Below the pieces are notes generated by a model. It did no database searches and was not told where the DNA came from. It saw only the letters and a list, made by a program, of their open reading frames with translations. From Symsagittifera roscoffensis (lineage: Eukaryota > Xenacoelomorpha > Acoela > Convolutidae), in contig NC_087066.1 in the NCBI RefSeq assembly GCF_963678635.1, forward strand, positions 35,465,152-35,529,151: DNA of 64,000 bases, read 5' to 3'. Of the stretch, positions 45,112 through 56,876 are shown piece after piece (the stretch's first letter is position 1; every line of letters starts with the position of its first letter). The translations under genes were made by a program, and so were the position numbers.

Positions 45112-47017
45112 GCGAGAGCAGGTTGTTGGCAGCTTTGTTAGCAGATGGTGAAAGTGCGCCTTTCACGTGTTGTGGTCTGAGGCCCGTCGGTCCACCAGCA
45201 CTACCTGCGTTAAAAGACATGACCGCTCTCATGACTTCAGACTGGCTAACTTGAAGTTGAACACAGTCGTTAGATGGGGGTGTAGCTTGTCTGCGGGCGC
45301 AGGAGGGTGTTTCGCGTCGAGCAGTGTTTTGTTCTCAAAAGTCGGTGGCAAGAAAGTATCGTCGCTGGCTGCCAACCTGACAGCTCCCTTGATATCTCCT
45401 TCGTCAAGTTTGGCAGCAATCAGTTTGGAGTTGTCGTTGTTCCCAGAGCTTGCTGGTTTCTGTGAGCTGGCTTTTCTGCGAGCTTGCTGGCTTTTTTTAA
45501 ACATGATTGTTTAGAACCAAAATTTATGTGAATTTTTGTAAGTAACATTTGTAAATTGATGTTTTATCGTCATATAGATTAGTTTATTGTAAAAAACCTG
45601 ACGATGCACATAGTTGCGAAATAGTTTGAAATTTATTTTTATCAAAATTTTCTTCAATAAATGCTCTGTTTAACTTTTCTAATTCTAGAAAAATTAATGT
45701 TACTAGAAGTTTGATGGCGTGTTGTAACCCAATATTTGGAGATCTTCAAGAAAATCTACAGATTATTAATCTTACAATTCCGCTTCATGATTATCTGAGA
45801 CATAAAGCGATTCTTATTCATATTACGAGACGAAATATAAGGTTTAAGCGACTAACTGAACTATTATCAAAGGCTGGCAATGATGACGACATCGAATTTG
45901 ACGAGGACTTCAAAATGCCGAGAGAAGTCTTGCTCCGCCCAGAAACCTGCATCATAAGGTACCGCTTCTTGTTATACAAATGCGATCCTATTCCAGTTCC
46001 AGATTCAGCTAGTCATATGCTATTGCAGGCCATGTCATGTTTTAAGTTTTTCAGCTTTTCTCTATTTGAGTAAGTCAGGTGTAATCTTTAGCAATGAACA
46101 AAAAAGGGTCAATTAATTTGGGCCCTTCCGTCATGCGACGGTACGTGCACAGGTTGGATACGGCCGTACCAACGCTTTATAAATACATCGCCAAACTTTT
46201 ATGAATAAATCAAGTCGATTTTAATGCATCCAGAGAACTGTCAATTAAAATCTACCCTCCTCGATTATAGCACAGATAGAATTGTCTATGTTGGATGTAT
46301 TTTTAAGTTTTTTGCACCCCTAAGGCAGAGGATTGCACTCCTCAGGCAGAGGATTGCACTCCTCAGAAGTGCAAAACTTATTTTTGTTCTTATAAAGTTT
46401 ATTGTGTCCGATTATGATTCGTTACGTTTTTCGCTTAGTTTCTCTGCTAGTTTCTCTGAACAAGGTAAGAGAGCAGGGATATGACTGACGCGAGGGTTGG
46501 AACCTTCTTACTTGTTCATTTTTTTCGTACTTCTTGTGAATTTTTCAAATGAAATTTTGTAAATAAAATAATGAAAATGGAAAGTTTAAAAAATATTCAT
46601 TGATGGTTATTACGAAACATCCTTAGTCACGTTTTTTAGACTGTTGTGTGTGGCAATTTAAAAAATCAAATTTTTTGTCAAAAGTGTTTCTTGTCCGGCC
46701 TCGCAAAGTGACGGAGGACTAACTTCAAACCCGGGAGTCTTTTTTCCGTGCAAAAGTAGATACTAGAAATAATTGACACATACTCGGTCGGTGAAAAGCG
46801 TGTATACAAGGTTCGAGCTGTAATATAAAAGTACTTGAAATTTTTTTTGTGGCGAAATTTTTTAAAATTTGAAACATAAGTTTTGAAAAGAAACTGTTGT
46901 TAGTTGGTATGCTTGATTTGGTTTTCCTTGATTCGATTTTGTTTGCTTGTTAAGAGTAATGAACGTAGTGAAGACTCTTATATAGTAGTAAAGAGTAAAA
47001 CAATGTTGTGGTAAAAA
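45112..47017. repeat. Array unit e (1,906 bp, last)
   Basis: Last unit. At 47017 the array ends after GGTAAAAA and unique DNA (GCTTTTCGAACAG) begins. Confidence 0.9.
45689..46270 (+). pseudogene. Captured two-exon gene fragment (unit e)
   Basis: Exon A 45689-46069 and exon B 46234-46270, with EDFK as in unit b and RPE as in units c and d. Reading frame and splice sites are intact in this copy. Confidence 0.5.
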
Positions 47018-48230
47018 GCTTTTCGAACAGAAAGTTCATCATCAGTTAAAACATAGCACCTGAAAAATAGTGGTATTTACAAAAAATATAAAAATAGTTA
47101 AAAAGATATAACATAAAACGTTAGAAGTACAGCAAGCTGTAACACAAGTTGTTACTCTCAATGGAGTGGTTTACTTAGAACACGTAACTCTTATATAGGC
47201 CTTACTGATTTTTTTTCAGGAAAAGTCTTAAATATTGATGCATTTAGGTATAATGCACTCTTTGAGTTCAATTGAATATCATCTGCTGAAAGTGAGTGCT
47301 GAAATAGCACTCTCCTAATACGAACGTGGAAATGGCGCAAAAAACATGAACGATTTCTGGTTTCGAAAGTGGGATATATTTTTAAGATTTCCCAGCGGAT
47401 TAAAAACTTAATGATCCAGTTTTCTATTGAAAGTTGGGTTCATGTTATCAAAAAAGCGCCAGTCATAATTATTCGAGAAATTCAAAGAGCTTAAAGGGCA
47501 TCTATTTTTTTTTCTTTGAAATTCGAAAGTTGAAAGTCTGTGTTTTTTATAATTACTTGCGTTTATTACTCTTCTCCAATCATCGATTGGCTATGTTTTT
47601 TTTTGAAAACTAGCTTTTTTCTTGTCAATCTGTGACCAACTGGTTGTTGTTAAGGGGCTTTATTTAAAGCGCATTCGCTATTGCTTGATGTCTGCGCTTT
47701 AACTTGTTCACTGATTTTTGCCTTTTTAATTCAACATTGATCCGACTTGTTTTCCTTCCACAATAAACTTGCTCTCGCAAGTATAAAACATAAACAGTCG
47801 AAAAATAGAGAAAACTATGTCTACCAAAAGTTAAGTTTTCGTTTGTCTCGATACAAGTATAGTATAGGCCAACATGATAGACATTTGAATATTCAATTAG
47901 CAACAGAACAAAACTAACGAAGAATCAAAAGCGACCATCTTTGAGCAGCTACAAGTTGAGCAGAAGAAAAGACAGTATCAAAGAACTCTTCAAAGTTTAA
48001 ATTTCTCTTGCACTTGCAGCTACAATCCCATTTGCTTGCAGCAAAAGAAAAATGTGGCGACGAAGCCGACAATCTTTGAGAAGACACCAGTTGAGCCGAG
48101 AAAAAAGTAAAAAACCTACAAGTTTCAAGTTCCCCTGAAACTACATTGAACAACACGTGCAGCTGCAACTACAATGAAAAACCTTAAAGTAGAAGCAAAA
48201 TCCGTGATGTAACTACTAAGCCGACAAAAC
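47018..48230. other. AT-rich DNA right of the array
   Basis: No gene is supported. It contains dispersed repeat copy 1 (47212-47640). Upstream exons of the UBE3D-like gene could lie in this interval or further left, but none could be recognised. Confidence 0.4.
47212..47640 (+). repeat. Dispersed repeat, copy 1
   Basis: Matches 51351-51845: TTTTTTTTCAGGAAAAGTC, TTGAGTTCAATTGAA, TGATCCAGTTTT, GTTGGGTTCATGTTATC and AATTCAAAGAGCTTAAAGGG in the same order. A shorter piece is at 53241-53345. Class unknown. Confidence 0.8.
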
Positions 48231-48299
48231 TTGAAGACAAAGTCCGACAATTCAATTTTTACCGGAAATAATTTTCAACGCAAACGTTACGAAAAAACA

Positions 48300-48366
48300 A
48301 GATCTGACCGGAATTCGAACCCTGCCACAGAGTGCAAAGAAAACGGCGTTAACTTTAGGCCAAATG
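48300..48366 (-). repeat. tRNA-derived SINE-like element
   Basis: The minus strand has an A-box-like TTGGCCTAAAGTTAACGCC and, at the right distance, a B-box GGGTTCGAATTCC. It aligns with 48681-48745. The acceptor stem does not close, so it is not a working tRNA. Confidence 0.55.
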
Positions 48367-48680
48367 AAAACGAACCTGGAAGTTGTTCAATAATCAAGCA
48401 AGTAAGAAAAGCAAGCAAGATATGTAAGGAAATTGTTTTCGGGAAAGTCTAGTTACCGATTACAAGACACTGCCTTTAGCGAGTGTAATCAAATACAAAC
48501 TAAAGCCATTCAGCCGAAAAATAGATAGTTTTTTGCGCTTGATATTTGATGTTCCACAAATTTAAAGACTTTTCAAGTGAGTTCACCCAACTGAGCCCAT
48601 ACAGCAGTTGTGATTGGGAACTGAACTTTTTTCCCCTGAACAACTTTACTAACAAATCCTCTGTTCTTTTTTCCCGAGAG

Positions 48681-48745
48681 GTAATTTGGTCGAGAGTTAA
48701 CGCCGTCGCCTTTGCTTCCCATGATCTGGAGTTCGAGTTTCGACC
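48681..48745 (+). repeat. tRNA-derived SINE-like element
   Basis: A-box-like TTTGGTCGAGAGTTAACGCC and B-box-like GGAGTTCGAGTTTC, resembling a tRNA-Ser/Leu head, followed by a T-run. Same family as 48300-48366, opposite strand. Confidence 0.55.
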
Positions 48746-49515
48746 GAATATTGTTTTTTTTTCTGTAAAAGTAGACTTGTCAATAATTCTTTTGTCTGCT
48801 CAAATTTTGTCGACTCAGTTGCCACATCTGGGATTTTGCTTTTACTAAGCAATTTTTATTGAAGTTGCAGGTCTAAGTGTTGTTCATTCTTGCTTCATGG
48901 GGGCCTTGAAACGTTTTCATTGAAATTTTTTTTTTAACAAGTGTTGATCATTGTAGTTTCAGATGGGACTTACAAATTTACAGGTTTAGTTTTATAAAAT
49001 TTTAGTTTTTTTTTCGGCATAACTGCTGTCTGCTCAGTCGGCTTAGATGTCCCATTACAGATTTTTCTTGTGCTGTAAGCAACTTCAGTTGCAGTTGATA
49101 GTGGAAGTGTTACTCCTTGTAGTTTTAGTTGGGACTTAAAACTTGAAAGATTTTTTATCAAATCATTTTTTCTCGGCATATTTTGTCTGCTCAAAGATTT
49201 TCAGCTTTTTTCCCTTTCCGTGAGTTTTGTTCCGTTGCTAATTCTTTTTTTCGAATGTCTAGCATGTTTGCCTAGAATCAACTTCTGTCGAGACTTATGG
49301 AAGTTTAAATTTGATAGACTTAGTGTTTTCACTATTTGATTCCTCCTACGTGAGTTTGCGCTCAATTATTGTTTCATATGCTTGGTTTCATGGATGGTAG
49401 AGAGAGAACAATGATTGTCTTTGTTTTGTTGGCTATTAAAATAAATGCTCTATCCTATCGATGGAATCATTTAAAATAGATAAGAGAAGTTTACCGTCCC
49501 TTTTTTCTGTTCTAG

Positions 49516-50554
49516 CAACTTCAACAGCGATGGGTTGTTTCTTCGTTTAGAAACAGCTAGAAGTGTATTTTCCTACTTCAAGCCGAATGAAACAATGCAT
49601 ACTGCGACGTGGAACCAAGTGACCAAAGCTGAACGGGACTGGATATCATCGCAGTGCCCCGTGTTCTGCTGCGGATCGTGTTTGCAGCCGATCACAATTG
49701 ACAAGCCTATTAGGAGAGTACTGGAACTGCCTTCTGATAATTGGTATGAGCTGTTTGAATCATCTGCTTGGTGTCACAACCATTCACACTCCAGCACTAC
49801 ATCGTCAATGACGTCATCATCTGTGCCCAAAGTAAGAATGGCGCCCAAATCAGGAGACTGTCTTACAAGTGACTTCGCTTATCTTTTCAAGCTGGACCAA
49901 ATTGACATAGAGGGTATTAGAATTGGGCCTAGACAAAACAAATACGTGGAGGCTTATAGAAATGTGCAGATGAGTCAAGTCCTGTGCAGTAGGTGTCAGC
50001 ATTTTATTGGTTTTATTTTCTGGGATATGGATCACTCCACTCTTGAGTCCGAGAGGAACTCGTCAAAAGCTTTGGAACATAAGGAATATGTTAAGCTCTA
50101 CAAGCATAATTTAGCCTGTCGAGAAGCGATAAATGAAGAAGAGGTAGATTTTTTGGGGGCCAGTTCGCAGGAAAAGAAGAAGCAGCCGAGCATGTCTCCT
50201 TTCATAGGAGATTTGCTGAGCGAGGATGCGACCTTTGAGACGTTATTTGCTCAGTATTTCAGACATCAGGCACAAGAGAGCTTTTACCGTTTCTTAGTCG
50301 TTTGTGATGATCCAGGAGCTACAGACAGCCACGAAGTTAGTGGGTTAATTCGCCTGTTGAGTGTTAATTCGAAAATTGTGCTCTCAAAGGAAAGCGTATC
50401 GCTACCAGCAGGAATCAATGGGTATATGAGAAAAAATTCAGAGATTGAAGATTTCGCGATTGTGCGACTTAGTTATCTCGAGAAACCGGCCGTAAAATCG
50501 ACTCCTCATTGTAATATACATGACTTTGAACGCGCAACTCAGCGCTGGGAAAAG
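49516..50554 (+). CDS. UBE3D: UBE3D-like E3 ubiquitin ligase (HECT_2 family), large internal exon
   Basis: The exon follows an acceptor (TTTTTTCTGTTCTAG) and ends at a donor (GGGAAAAG then GTCAGT), encoding about 346 residues. It shows the family's Cys/His pattern: FCCGSCLQPI, then the hallmark LELPSDNWYELFE and WCHNHSH, CLTSDFAYLF, VLCSRCQHFIGF and KLYKHNL, followed by the C-terminal domain. UBE3D proteins bind the cyclin-selective E2 UBE2C and belong to the HECT-like ligases; their Cys-rich motifs are the diagnostic part. The frame is open at the acceptor in phase 2, so at least one upstream exon with the true start is missing from my reading. Codons are not decayed: one clean frame over 1 kb. 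The next exon is 2.9 kb downstream. Confidence 0.75.
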
Positions 50555-50649
50555 GTCAGTTTCTGACTTCGTATTTTCTTTCACATCTGAATGGATTTTT
50601 TTAACCATTGTGATTAGCAAAGGTATTGCAACCGTGTACAATACTTTTT

Positions 50650-50698
50650 TCCCATTAGCAACTTTTTTCCCATTAGCAACTTTTCCCATTAGCAACTT
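50650..50698 (+). repeat. Short tandem repeat, three copies
   Basis: TTCCCATTAGCAACTTTT-type unit of about 16-19 bp, three copies, next to the donor side of the intron. Confidence 0.8.
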
Positions 50699-51350
50699 CT
50701 TTCACTAGTATTTTCATGTGTTGAACATTTTTGCAAATTGATTTTTTTGCCGATAGTTACGACAAGCTGTTCGGCTTGTTTGGTATTGGCTTTAATTCTG
50801 TTAGTCTATTTTACCTAATAGGATATTTTCTTCAATTCTGGTTGATTTATTTGAAATTGATTTATATTTTGCAAGATATTTTCAACATCAACCCACAGAC
50901 CCTCTTTTATAAAGAAAATTACGTACGTAGATATTATTAGTTCGCTTAACTCTAATGTTAACTCAGGTCGAAATTTTTGGATTTTTAGGGACCGACAGTT
51001 TTTTATAATATACTTGATAAAAGTATATAATACTTTTATTCAAGTGTTTCTTTGCTTTCTGGCCTACTTTGTTTGGAATGATAACTTTTTTTATTACAAA
51101 GATTTGGCAAGCGTGAAAGGCTATCAGATCGGAAAATGGTTATTTCAAAAGTTTTTGATAATTTTGTCCATCAAAGTTTCGAGGAGAATGTATCGTTTTG
51201 AAATGACAGCCTTAGTTATCCTCGTCCTTTTCATTTTAAATTTGTCTTATCCTTGCAGTTCTGCATCTTTAAGATGTTCAGAATTTCTGTGTTCCGTTTT
51301 ATGGATTTATTTTATATTTTTTTGTCACCAATTTTGTATTGAACGTAGTT

Positions 51351-51845
51351 TTTTTTCAGGAAAAGTCTCATATAACCACTGATGTGCATTCAAACATATT
51401 GATGCATTTATGGATGCACTTAGGTATATATGGACTTTTTGAGTTCAATTGAAACTTATCTGCTGAAAGTGACGTAAATAGCACTCTCCAAATATGAAAG
51501 CGGAAATGGCGCGAAAAAAAACGTGAATGATTTCTAGTTTTGAAAGTGGAATTTAATCTTAGATTTCCAGCAGAATAAAAACTTTACCTAATGATCCAGT
51601 TTTTTCAAGTTGGGTTCATGTTATCAAAAAAGCGCCAATCATAAAGTGTTCTAGAAATTCAAAGAGCTTAAAGGGCATATATATTTTTCTTTAAAGCTCA
51701 AAAGTTGAGATTTTTTTGAAGCTCGTAGTCAGTGTTTTTTATGCTTACTTGCGTTCATTACTCTTTTCCAATCTTCGATTGGCCATTTGTTCTAAAATCT
51801 AGCTAGTGTTGATTTCGTTTTCAGGTTCATTCTTTTAACTGGTTT
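51351..51845 (+). repeat. Dispersed repeat, copy 2
   Basis: Diverged copy of 47212-47640, lying in the intron. Confidence 0.8.
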
Positions 51846-52487
51846 TTGTTAAGCTGTTCTTGTCTCTAGTGTCTTTCTTTTTGTTAGACTAAAAGTTATG
51901 TTTCTTGAAATGAGAATTGGTTGTTGTTTGACATGAATGCGATTGCAATTAGCAAATGTTATCAATTGGGAATCTAGGTTTTAACGTTATTAACTTATCT
52001 AGCATAATCTGTGGAATCAGTTGATAGTGTGGTTTATAATAGTTTACAGTTCAGACGCTCTTTCTGAGCATTAGGCATATAAGTGTCGTCCATGCATGGG
52101 ACAGCATAGGTCTGGGATTCGAGTCTAATTTGTTGTTGATTTTTTTCCGGCTTGGTTTCAGTAGCAAGAAATTTAATTGGGCTTTGCGCCAAAATTGGAG
52201 TTAAGGTTTTCAATATTTCTTGATGGTGCAAGTTCATTTTTCAGACATTTTTTTTGAGTGTTTGTATTTAAGATTTTTAAAAAAATAGATTTTTGATTAA
52301 TTTTGCGCCCAATCATTGGCAAAGCTATCCAATGAGTCAAGATGTGTGTCCGAATTTCTCATATTTTATAAAATACTCAATTTTGTAAAAATAAGATTTT
52401 TTTTTCATTTATCAGATTTTTTTGTGCAACGTTTACATAATCGTTCCCTCTATACTATATCTCGGACAGTTATTGATAGCATATTTT

Positions 52488-52545
52488 TTCGCGGTTTGAT
52501 TTTCAATTTCTATTCAAGTTAAAAGAAAGGCACTATTAGACAGTA
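52488..52545 (+). repeat. Short dispersed repeat (also at 63895-63965)
   Basis: TTTTTCGCGGTTTGA, AATTTCT, TTCAAGTT and AAAAGAAAGGCA appear in the same order near 63895-63965. Confidence 0.5.
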
Positions 52546-53022
52546 AAATTGTTAAGCTCATAAAAAACGTGATCGACTTCTAGCTTCGAACTTACTTTTA
52601 CACTTGCGAAGCAATGTGTATATCAGTACGAACTTTCTTTTTGTTCAACCTGAGTCGAAAATAGAAGTGCTATTTTTGTTGGCACTTTTGAATCGGTAGG
52701 ATGCGGCAGCAGTATAATATCATATGTGCTTTGACATTTGGTTAGTAAAAACTAACAGCTGATGCGTTTTTACTCATCAAATGAAACGAAAAAAGTTTCA
52801 AACAGTACCCGATAAAAATCTCAATTTCAGAAATTTTTAATTTCAATGTATCTCGCAATTTTTTTGAAATGCATAATTTATACATAATTTGGCCTCATTT
52901 ATTCCACTTCATTACATGCAAAATTGTGTATTTTTGTTTTTGGTGCTACTTTTGCTATTGGCAATTTATTAGCATATGTAGCTGCTTTATATTGGTGGCT
53001 AGTTTTTGGTGGGGGATTTTAA

Positions 53023-53094
53023 GCATCCGTAGCTAAGTGGTTATTGCGTGAGACTCAAATTCGCTAGGTCGCTGATTTGAATCCGACACATAGC
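53023..53094 (+). repeat. tRNA-like relic (SINE head)
   Basis: A-box TAGCTAAGTGG at 53030-53040 and B-box GATTTGAATCC at 53074-53084, correct spacing and order. The 5' GCATCCG has no complementary 3' end, so it is a SINE head or tRNA pseudogene. Confidence 0.55.
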
Positions 53095-53240
53095 CGAGTT
53101 TTCGGTAATTCGAGGCTTATTTCTACTTTCTTTTTTTCACTTAATAAAGTTGTTTTTTTTTGGTCGTGTTCTCGCAAGTGTTTGTGAAGCGCAGCTTCAC
53201 CTCTATGTTCAAATTTCCGAGCGAAGTTTTCTCAGGCATT

Positions 53241-53345
53241 CTCAAAGTGGGTTAATTTTACCAAAAAAGTGCCAATCAATTTGTCGCAGAAGTTCAAAGA
53301 GCGTTAAGAGTATACATGTTTTTTTTCTGTGAAATTCGAAAGTTT
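53241..53345 (+). repeat. Dispersed repeat, copy 3 (partial)
   Basis: Shares AAAGTGGGTTAATTTTA, CAAAAAAGTGCCAATCA and AAGTTCAAAGAGCGTTAAG with the other two copies. Confidence 0.6.
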
Positions 53346-53449
53346 ATTGACTCGTTTCCAATTTTATGTTGGCTATGTTCATGTGCTTTGATCCCATGTG
53401 GTTCCGTAAGCGCAAAACATGTTTTGAAATAATTTGAATTGATAACCAG

Positions 53450-53641
53450 ATTTTTGTGTTGAAGGAAATTATTGGCGTGAGCAGACTACTCCTCTCGCGT
53501 GACTTGATATGGAGGCTATTTGCTATTTTGACCTCTAATACGGCCCATTTACCTCAACAAAGCCGAGTAGACAAGAGCGGAGAAGGGGACTCAAAACAAG
53601 TATCTAAGATAGGATTCCTCAAGTTGAATCAACTGCCTTAG
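53450..53641 (+). CDS. UBE3D: UBE3D-like gene, last exon
   Basis: It begins right after a GATAACCAG acceptor in phase 0, which matches the phase-0 end of the large exon (QRWEK joined to IFVLKEIIGVSR). It encodes 63 residues ending SKIGFLKLNQLP and a TAG at 53639-53641. The LPQQSR...KIGFLKL ending resembles the C-terminal end of UBE3D proteins, where a 'LP...R..G..VG.L' pattern closes the domain. The joining is by splice signals and phase only. Confidence 0.6.
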   Translation: MFVLKEIIGVSRLLLSRDLIWRLFAILTSNTAHLPQQSRVDKSGEGDSKQVSKIGFLKLNQLP

Positions 53642-56169
53642 AAAAACAAAACCAAAATGATAACTATGGGTGTGTGTTCATTATTGCAGAAGTGTTCGAG
53701 CAAACTCGGTTTGAGTTGCATTGCGTGTGATGCGCATTTACATCTAAGTGGAACCACACAGAGTAACTATGGACTCAAAATCAGCGCCGATACCTGGCAC
53801 AGAAAATGTGTCCAAGAAAGAATCCACAGGAATGGAAGCTGCGAGTGGGTTAGCCACGTCCTAGAATTCATTTTTATTTGTCAAACATGATTTATTTCGA
53901 TATTTTGTAAAGAACTTCAGTGATTTTTGAATAGAAGTTTAAATGTAGAATGTATTCACATATGTTTATTTCTTTTTGAACCGAAATTTATTTTTCAGTT
54001 GATTCCTTTCACTTATCATCGATGAGGAAGAGTATTTTATGATAACTCAACTATTTTTACACTAGCAAATTGAAGTGTATTATTTTGAAGATTTTTTTCT
54101 AACCTAATTCGCATATAAAAGTGCTCATTTGGTGGCACTTTGGTATATTTCAATTTAATCATATTTAAGCTTATTTCAGCATAAAAAATTTAATGGCATA
54201 TGTTGCTGCTTTATTTTGGCTAGTGTTAGGTCTTGTTTGAAAAAAAACTTGTATTATGAAAATGTATGGGATAGGTTGTTTTCCGTTTTTTTTTGCGAAG
54301 CCTTGGAAAATGTTTGCACTTTTTGCTGAAATTTCAATGTTTCTCAAAATTTTCTTCCGATTTTCAAAAAAATGTTACCAATGGAAAAACCGGCTGCTCT
54401 TCTATGTGCGTGCATATTTCGCTAGTCTCTTTTGATTCTGCCTCACGTTCTACGGCCTTCGAAAGTTTCAGTAGGGGGATTTTTGGCCTATTTGTTTCGA
54501 TTTTTTCATTTTCTCAAATATTAAATGCACAAATGATTCCATCAAAAGAACAAGTTATTGGAATTTTGCTCTCTCAAGTGGCTATTTCTTCAAATTGGCA
54601 GGAAAAAGATATGACTTCAAACAAGCCCATTTTTTGACATTTTGGTTAATTTTTAAAATTTTTGACTTCCTTAATAAACTACCCTGTTAAATCAGAGATT
54701 CAAGGTTTAACCAAAAGAACAAAATTAGTTATGCGAATCTTACCGGCGCAAGCGGCTATGCCTTGCGTTTCGAAAAAGTATGGCCTTAAACATGTCAAAT
54801 TCTTTATTTTTCGACCGTTTCTTAAAAAGTTGTTCTTTTTTCAAAAATTAACCTGCTGCTTCTGAGGTTGATATTTCAATAAAATAACAGGGTGCTTAGA
54901 TTGTCCCTGTGCAATCTTTTTTTATCTTTTTTTTGTTAAAAAGCTTATATAGACAACGGAAAGTTTCCTTTTAAAATTTTATCGTTATTTAAGAATTTTC
55001 TAGAAAACTACTAGCTAAGTCTGACTTTAAGAGTTCAATCTAAAATTTCAGGGTGCGGAAATCTTCAATCGAAAATAAAGTTGTGGAAAGCAGAGGCTAT
55101 TCCCATGCTGAAGAAGAGAAATTTTTAGGGATTAAGGTAAAGACAATTTTTTTTAAATTTTGATCAATTTTTGGTATCTTTTTCACTTTTTTTTCAAAAA
55201 TTACCGAGCCAAGTTTGAAATGAAGACTTCAATTGAAAAAGCGAGTAGTAAATTCTCCTTTAACTAAGCTGTTCATCCCCTACATAAGCAGGGAAACCCT
55301 AGGGTTTAGCATACATTTCATTTTTTGAAGTTTTGAAAATTACGCATTTCCGTATCAGTACAACATATGATTAAAAGTATTAAAACAGGAAGAACCAGCA
55401 TTAGCTGGGCCACTAAATTATTTCCTACTGGCCGTGTTGCAGATGTGAGAACGTGATACAGCTAATCTCAACATTTTTTTCAAGGTGTAAATTGAATCTT
55501 TTCCTTGTTTCACTTTGTTATGCCTGTTTAGAGCTTTTTTGCATCTTCCTCGCTTGTGTTAGCGAAACGCAGCCTCGTCTCTGTGCAAATTTTGCTGCAC
55601 GAGCAAAATTTGACTGCATATGCAAACTAAATATGGGGGTTCTGGGAGGGGGCGAATGACCCCTTTGAGGAGTTCGACCCCATGCCGACCCAAAGGTGTT
55701 TTCAAGAAATTCTATTTTGGCTGACCGACCCTGAAATTTCTCGAACATAGATTTCGGGGCCAATATACACTAAATTGGAGGAGAGCTCGCGCCAAAAAAC
55801 CTTGTTTTTTAAGTCCACATTTTCAAAAGAAGCCCAAAAACGGCTTTTTTGTTATGTTTTTCAAAATTTGCTTGCGGTGCAGAAACTTTTGTCAAAATAC
55901 GATCTGTTAGTGTTCTGGGAGCGCTCGGAAACTAAATTTGCACGATCTTAAAAGTAGAGAAAATCCTAGATCCACCCCTAATCTTCACCCACGTTGATCA
56001 AAACTTTCCAAACACTGCAAGAAAACTAATTCACAGCACTATCCTGAAATAAAGTGCAAATTTTCATCAGGCGAGTTCAAAAAAATAGTCAATTAAAGCC
56101 CAGATCCTCGCCTGCTACACTGTCGAATTATTCAAAGTGAATTAATATTTCAGTTTATCAAAACGTACG
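53642..56169. other. AT-rich DNA, no supported gene
   Basis: The first part may be 3' UTR of the UBE3D-like gene. Frames at 53657, 54293 and 55453 lack family resemblance. A partial repeat (GGCATATGTTGCTGCTTTATTTTGGCTAG, shown by its core ATATGT(T/A)GCTGCTTTAT) matches 52970-53000. Confidence 0.4.
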
Positions 56170-56460
56170 CTGAAACTACTTTGTTAATTGATGAGGAGTA
56201 AATATCAAAAGAAGCCTATTACACAGCCCAACAAAGTTATAGAAGGATTAAATCTCCAAAAACCTGTATGAGAGAAAATATTTTTGCTTGATAGTCAAGA
56301 AATGTGATTTTTACTATATAAAACCCAAAATCTTTGCTTAAAAGCAAATTTGAATCAATTTGCTCAAATTTTGGAGATTTAACCTCCCAGAATTTGGTTG
56401 GACTGTTTAATAGGCTTCCTTTGATATATAATCCTCATCAATTAACAAAGTAGTTACAGC
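56170..56460. mobile_element. MITE-like element with 92-bp inverted repeats
   Basis: 56170-56261 and 56368-56460 are inverted copies (GCTGAAACTACTTTGTTAATT against AGCTGTAACTACTTTG on the other strand), about 85 percent alike; the short middle is AT-rich. No coding capacity. Superfamily not assigned. Confidence 0.75.
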
Positions 56461-56876
56461 TTAATTGTTGATTAATTGAAAAAATCCAAAATGACCCATT
56501 TTTGGGGTAAAATTTTGGTTAAGTCTCGGAGAAAAAATTGCACCATATTATTTCTGATAAAATTCGAAGCAACTTTTGTTCTCTTAACTTTTTGTCTAAT
56601 CTTAACCCAAATTGAGAATAATGCGTTTGAAAATTTAAGTTTTGCTCATTTTGTCCGGATAATTTAAATCAGCACTGTACTTACCCTTGCAAATAGCAAG
56701 CGTTATCAAATCGGAACAGAATTTTTCTCAAGTTAGCAACAAATTTAACACGATCAATTCGACAACGGACATGCCTGATGATCAACAGTTATACTTTGAC
56801 GATATATGCATATTAAGTTCCCGTTCTATTCAAAATGTATGGTCAAGTTGGCGCCCAAAATAACTTCTTCGTCAAT

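Larger units (their letters stand above)
50555..53449 (+). other. Intron of the UBE3D-like gene
   Basis: GTCAGT donor to a GATAACCAG acceptor, 2,895 bp. It contains three tandem CCCATTAGCAACTTTT copies (50650-50698), dispersed repeat copy 2 (51351-51845), a tRNA-like relic (53023-53094) and part of dispersed repeat copy 3. The small frames inside are not taken as genes. Confidence 0.6.

Noticed and set aside
53023-53094. Functional tRNA gene
   Set aside because: A and B boxes are present but the acceptor stem does not pair.
54293-54637. 114-codon frame as a host gene
   Set aside because: Low-complexity Phe/Ser-rich composition, no domain, no splice or start support.
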